64,000 bases of DNA from an uncultured Roseovarius sp. GTDB taxonomy: Bacteria; Pseudomonadota; Alphaproteobacteria; Rhodobacterales; Rhodobacteraceae. The notes under the pieces are model-generated. The model was not told the DNA's origin and did no database searches. It saw nothing but the letters and a program-made list of their open reading frames with translations. The translations under genes were made by a program, and so were the position numbers. The stretch covers positions 215,949 through 279,948 of the forward strand of contig NZ_CANLER010000007.1 of NCBI RefSeq assembly GCF_947489715.1, written 5' to 3'. Of this stretch, positions 60,185 through 64,000 are shown one piece after another; positions within the stretch are counted from its first letter, which is position 1; each line of letters opens with the position of its first letter.

Positions 60185-60685
60185 ATGAAATTGGTCAGCG
60201 GTGTGGATGTATTTTCTGTTCTGGATCGAGACGGTAACACGGTGTTTTCCAGCGAAAACTGGGAAGTAACAGTTGGCAGATACGCCGAGCTGTCTAACGC
60301 AGTGTTTGCGCTGTCCCACACCGACCAGACCAATGAAATACCTTCAGCTGGTGGTTATGTGACATCTCTCAACTTGGAAGAGGATTTTGCGCTCGCACCT
60401 GGCGGAAAGGTCATTTTGGTGACCATACGTGAAAAGGCGCATCCTTCTCTTTCCCTAGAAGAAGTGATTGAAAATCTCTACTCGGAGTTGCTCACACCGC
60501 GGGAAATAGCGATCAGCAAATTGGTACTACAAGGACATCCAACAGCCAGCATTGCAGAAAACCTTGGGATCAGTATTGGAACGGTAAAAAACCATCGAAA
60601 GCGAATGTACAGAAAGCTCGATATCACCACCGAAAGAGAATTCTTTCTGGCTGTGTTATCTTGGTTGTCAGAGAGCGAAACCTGA
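60185..60685 (+). CDS. LuxR-type response regulator-like protein
   Basis: The 166-residue product ends with a clear LuxR/GerE helix-turn-helix (LTPREIAISKLVLQGHPTASIAENLG, then TVKNHRKRMYRKLDI). The N-terminal part (about 1-90) looks like a short PAS-like sensor with VDVFSVLDRDGNTVFSSENWE; it is not a receiver (no phosphoacceptor pattern) and is not an acyl-homoserine-lactone domain. ATG 60185 is tentative: the frame opens at 60068 but no good ribosome binding site was found. The target is unknown. Confidence 0.72.
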   Translation: MKLVSGVDVFSVLDRDGNTVFSSENWEVTVGRYAELSNAVFALSHTDQTNEIPSAGGYVTSLNLEEDFALAPGGKVILVTIREKAHPSLSLEEVIENLYSELLTPREIAISKLVLQGHPTASIAENLGISIGTVKNHRKRMYRKLDITTEREFFLAVLSWLSESET

Positions 60686-60883
60686 AACCTTTCCTATCAT
60701 CGGTTGCAAGTCACGCAGCCGGGTTAGCAGGTTACCAACCCGCTTGGATTCTTACGAGCCTTTGCGGACGGGATGGGCGGCCCATTGCTGCCGTCTATTA
60801 TGTATCTGTGACGCTGCGGTGCAGCCTTTCATTCCTGCTTTTCGCTGCGGCTGCAAACAACAGTGCCAATCTCAGTGGCATCC

Positions 60884-62749
60884 CTATGTGGCGACGGCAC
60901 GTGCCAGAACGTTTCCAAAACGCCTCGCAAATTCGGGCGGGTCGGTCGGGGTTTCACCTTCGACGATACGGGCCTGATCCAGCAAGAGGTGGGCGGCGTC
61001 TTTCAAGAGCTCATCGTCAATTGCGTTCTCGCCCTTGGCGCGATCTGCAAGTTTGATGATGATCGCATGGCTGGGGTTAAGTTCAAGAACACGTGGGACG
61101 CCGTGTTGCAACTGCCCGTGGCGCTTCAGCAAGCGCTCCAGATTGACATCCATGTCGCCGTCATCGGCGATAAGGCAAACGGGACTGTCTGTCAGACGTT
61201 TCGACGGTCGCACGTCCTTGACCGCGTCGCCCAACTCCGCCTTGATGGCGGCGATGAGCCCGGCAAGATCAGCCTCATCAGGTTTATCTGCCTTATCCTT
61301 GGTGTCATCCGCATCAATCTTGTCCAGATCAGCGGCCCCGCGAGTGATGGATTTGAACGGCTTGCCATCAAATTCGGTGATGTGCTGCAACCAGAACTCG
61401 TCCACGTGATCGGACAGGAGTAGGACCTCGACCCCCTTGGCCTTGAAGCCCTCGAGATGGGGGGACTGGGCCAGCTTGGTGGCATCCTCGCCCGCGATGT
61501 AGAAGATTACCTCTTGCCCCTCTTTCATGCGCGCCACGTAGTCGGTAAGGCTCGTCAGATCACCCTCGCCGGTGGATGCAAAGCGACAAACCTCAAGAAG
61601 GCGGTCGCGCAGCGCTGCATCCTCGACCAGACCTTCCTTGAGCACAGCGCCGAAATTGTCCCAGAACTGCGCGTAACCCTCTGGTGCCTTGTTGGCCTTT
61701 TTCTTCAGTTCATTCAGAACCTTCTTGGTGATCGAGGTCCTGATCTTAGCAAGCTGCGGGTCGGTCTGCAGCATTTCTCGCGAGACGTTGAGCGACAGGT
61801 CCTGGCTGTCCACCACCCCGCGCAGAAAACGCAAGTAAGCCGGGATCAGGTCTTTCGTAGTCTCGGAGATGAAGACCCGGTTGACGTAGAGCTTTAAATG
61901 GCTCTTGCGCTCGGGCTCGAAGAGATCAAACGGCTGGGTGCTGGGGACGAACAGTAAGCTGGTGTGGTTGAGCGTGCCTTCCACCTTGTTATGCATCACG
62001 TGCCAAGGTTCGTCGAAGGCGTGCGAACTATGGCGGTAAAAATCGGTATATTGCTCCTCAGAGATGTCCTTCGGTGCCCGTGTCCAGAGCGCTTCGGCGG
62101 CGTTCAGGGTCTGTTCCCCCAGGTTGACCGGGAAGCTGATATGCTCGGAATAGGTCTTGATGATGTGCCGGATGCGGCGCTCTTCGGCAAATTCCTTGGC
62201 GTCTTTCTTGAGGTGCAGCGTGACCGTTGTGCCATTGGTCGCGCGCTCGGCTGGCTCGATAGAGAATTCACCTTTGCCGTCGGAGGACCAGAGCCAAGCC
62301 TCGGCTTCGCCCGCCTTGCGCGTCACCACGTCGACCCGGGAGGCCACCATGAAGGCTGAATAGAAGCCCACACCGAACTGGCCGATAAGGCCGGGCTTGT
62401 CCTTATCCTCAGCCTTGAGCGCTTCGAGGAATGCTCCAGTACCGGATCTGGCGATGGTGCCCAGAGTCTCAAGCAGATCGGCGTGGTTCATACCGATGCC
62501 GTTATCTGAGATCGACAGCGTCTTTGTCTTGGCGTCACTTTCCAGCGTGATCGCAAATTCTCCGGAGGGCGCAAGCGCAGCGTCCGTCAGAGCGGCATAT
62601 CGCAGCTTGTCGCAGGCGTCGGACGCATTGGAGACCAGCTCGCGCAAAAACACCTCGCGGTTGGAATAGAGTGAGCCCGCAACAATCTCCAATAGCTGGC
62701 CCACTTCCGTCTGGAAGGAAAACGTTTCTTTCTCAAGGGTCTCTGTCAT
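60884..62749 (-). CDS. htpG: HtpG, Hsp90-family chaperone
   Basis: The 621-residue chaperone has the GHKL ATPase opening FQTEVGQLLEIV and NREVFLRELVSNASDACDKL, then ISDNGIGM and GQFGVGFYS. The middle domain has FEPERKSHLKLYVNRVFI and DSQDLSLNVSREMLQ. Family length is as expected. GGAGG lies 8 nt before ATG 62749. It folds client proteins in the cytosol under stress. It neighbours htpX on the same strand, so heat-shock co-regulation is likely. Confidence 0.95.
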   Translation of the reverse strand: MTETLEKETFSFQTEVGQLLEIVAGSLYSNREVFLRELVSNASDACDKLRYAALTDAALAPSGEFAITLESDAKTKTLSISDNGIGMNHADLLETLGTIARSGTGAFLEALKAEDKDKPGLIGQFGVGFYSAFMVASRVDVVTRKAGEAEAWLWSSDGKGEFSIEPAERATNGTTVTLHLKKDAKEFAEERRIRHIIKTYSEHISFPVNLGEQTLNAAEALWTRAPKDISEEQYTDFYRHSSHAFDEPWHVMHNKVEGTLNHTSLLFVPSTQPFDLFEPERKSHLKLYVNRVFISETTKDLIPAYLRFLRGVVDSQDLSLNVSREMLQTDPQLAKIRTSITKKVLNELKKKANKAPEGYAQFWDNFGAVLKEGLVEDAALRDRLLEVCRFASTGEGDLTSLTDYVARMKEGQEVIFYIAGEDATKLAQSPHLEGFKAKGVEVLLLSDHVDEFWLQHITEFDGKPFKSITRGAADLDKIDADDTKDKADKPDEADLAGLIAAIKAELGDAVKDVRPSKRLTDSPVCLIADDGDMDVNLERLLKRHGQLQHGVPRVLELNPSHAIIIKLADRAKGENAIDDELLKDAAHLLLDQARIVEGETPTDPPEFARRFGNVLARAVAT

Positions 62750-62809
62750 GGCTTTTACCTCCAAATTCCGATCGCAGCGTTAGTTAGTGAATTCCCGCGC
62801 GTGATTCAA

Positions 62810-63688
62810 CTATCCCCAAGGTCCATCCCCTGACGGTTGACTGATGCCGCTCTGTGGGCGGGTACCATCGAGCGTCTTGAGCCTTGCAATGCGCTTTTCG
62901 ATCGACGGGTGCGTGGCGAACAAACTGTCCATCGCCTGCATGTGAAGAGGGTTGACGATGAACATGTGCGCCGTCGCCGGGTTGCGCTCGGCGGCGATGT
63001 TGTCGATCCGGCCAGAGAGCTGGCCCAGTCGCGCAAGCGCAGACGCCAGCCATTCGGGATTGCCACAGATTGCAGCCCCCTCGGCGTCCGCCTCATACTC
63101 GCGCACCCGGCTGATCGCCATCTGCACCATGCCTGCGGCCAAGGGCGCGAGGATCATCATTGCGATGGTACCGATGAGCCCTAGGGGGCGATCCCGCCCA
63201 CCGCCAAAAAACAACGCGAAATTCGCCAGCATAGACACCGCCCCAGCCAGCGTCGCGGTGATCGTCATCGTAAGGGTATCGCGGTTCTTGATATGTGCCA
63301 GCTCATGAGCGACCACGCCCGCGATCTCTTCGCGGCTCATATTGCGCATCAGACCGCGCGTGACAGCGACGGCGGCATTTTCCGGGTTGCGCCCGGTGGC
63401 GAAGGCATTGGGCTGCTCGGTCTCGATGATGTAGAGCGCGGGCATCGGCATACCTGCTTTCCTGACCATAGCCTGGGTCATCTGCCACAGTTCCGGCGCC
63501 GAGCGCGCATCAATGGGCCGCGCCCCGTGCATGCGCAGGACGGCCTTGTCCGAGTTCCAGTAGGAATTGAAGTTCATTGCAAAAGCAATAACGAGTGCGA
63601 TGATCAGCCCTGCCTCACCGCCCAACATGAGCCCGATCATACTCACAAAGGCTGTCATCGCAGCCATCAGAACAAATGTTCGAGCCAT
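62810..63688 (-). CDS. htpX: HtpX-like membrane zinc metalloprotease
   Basis: The 292-residue M48 protease has two N-terminal helices (about 3-45), the zinc motif HELAH with the following IKNRDTLTM, two more helices (about 140-190), and the zinc-ligand Glu in [12 protein letters not shown]. It degrades misfolded inner-membrane proteins. GGAGG lies 9 nt before ATG 63688. The gene is 60 bp upstream of htpG on the same strand. Confidence 0.93.
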   Translation of the reverse strand: MARTFVLMAAMTAFVSMIGLMLGGEAGLIIALVIAFAMNFNSYWNSDKAVLRMHGARPIDARSAPELWQMTQAMVRKAGMPMPALYIIETEQPNAFATGRNPENAAVAVTRGLMRNMSREEIAGVVAHELAHIKNRDTLTMTITATLAGAVSMLANFALFFGGGRDRPLGLIGTIAMMILAPLAAGMVQMAISRVREYEADAEGAAICGNPEWLASALARLGQLSGRIDNIAAERNPATAHMFIVNPLHMQAMDSLFATHPSIEKRIARLKTLDGTRPQSGISQPSGDGPWG

Positions 63689-64000
63689 CCGATTTAACCT
63701 CCAATGCCCGTCAATGCGCATATAGGAAGGACATTTTGTGACGACAATGACAGGTTAGGTCAGCACATGTTTCAGCGCGCAGTCTGCCTTTCACAGTGCA
63801 TGGCGATTGCATGCCTCAGGTGTCTGCCAAAGAATCATTGCAGCGTGATATTTGAAATGACGGCCATGGGTTCACAATCGTCATTCGCCGGAGCGATGTA
63901 GATCCACTTGTCAACAAACTGATTGATGACGGCCCAAAGCATGCGTAATTGGGCTGACCCTGATCTAAGGTCGAGCTCCCGTTAAGATCACAGGATATCT
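63689..64000. other. Window-end intergenic region
   Basis: About 310 bp upstream of htpX hold its promoter; no sigma32 box was identified with confidence. A 65-codon plus-strand frame at 63704-63901 has no support. The last 46 bases (63955-64000) may be the end of an IS element, discussed as a finding. Confidence 0.45.

Noticed and set aside
60714..60760. Hairpin GGGTTAGCAGGTTACCAACCC as a tRNA arm or terminator
   Set aside because: No cloverleaf, no T tract and no conserved T-loop sequence were found.
63704..63901. 65-codon plus-strand gene upstream of htpX
   Set aside because: No ribosome binding site or family resemblance; it occupies the htpX promoter region.

Overview
The window looks like chromosome of a marine alphaproteobacterium of the Rhodobacteraceae (Roseobacter-type). 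Pointers are an Irr-type Fur regulator divergent from fabA-fabB-fabI, a GapR/DUF2312 protein, a BioMNY biotin transporter, a DctPQM TRAP transporter, and a catabolic cluster that combines a non-pyrrolysine MttB-family methyltransferase with a dimethylglycine-dehydrogenase-like flavoprotein. No rRNA, tRNA, CRISPR array or phage was seen. One decayed IS3-family element is present.

Layout. 1-4.8 kb: the tail of an edge-cut gene, a persulfide-dioxygenase-like metallo-hydrolase, a divergent FadJ-like protein and gapR. 4.8-7.9 kb: a two-gene operon of a catalase-related hemoprotein and a cyclooxygenase-like heme dioxygenase, probably an oxylipin pathway. 8.2-14.3 kb: bioMNY plus a nitroreductase, facing an enolase-superfamily enzyme, acyl-CoA ligase and thiolase. 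14.4-19.9 kb: a DctB-like kinase, a short Fis-type response regulator and the dctPQM TRAP transporter. 20-25.7 kb: an alcohol dehydrogenase and a tightly overlapped five-gene operon (haloacid dehalogenase, alpha/beta hydrolase, PLP dehydratase, endonuclease/phosphatase-fold protein, enol-lactonase-like hydrolase). 25.9-29.8 kb: an FKBP, a VOC protein, two LysR regulators and an EamA exporter.

30-37.4 kb: MttB-like methyltransferase, SRPBCC protein, arylmalonate-decarboxylase-like enzyme, DMGDH-like protein, LysR and class III aminotransferase, probably one methylamine or betaine-type catabolic unit. 37.5-44.1 kb: a GGDEF-EAL protein, an unrecognised protein behind a striking 32-bp palindrome, an MFS transporter, RidA and a quinone oxidoreductase. 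44.1-47.7 kb: irr and fabA-fabB-fabI (anaerobic-type unsaturated fatty acid synthesis). 48.1-53.2 kb: a complete Dpp/Opp-type peptide ABC importer. 53.4-54.9 kb: the dead IS and a gene fragment. 54.9-59.0 kb: zur followed by five genes matching the ZrgABCDE zinc-uptake layout. 59.3-63.7 kb: a frameshifted membrane-protein gene, a DUF6471 protein, a LuxR-type regulator, HtpG and HtpX.

The most interesting units are the cyclooxygenase/catalase-like pair, the MttB/decarboxylase/DMGDH cluster, and the zur-zrg operon. Functional calls rest on motif reading by eye; no database search was run.
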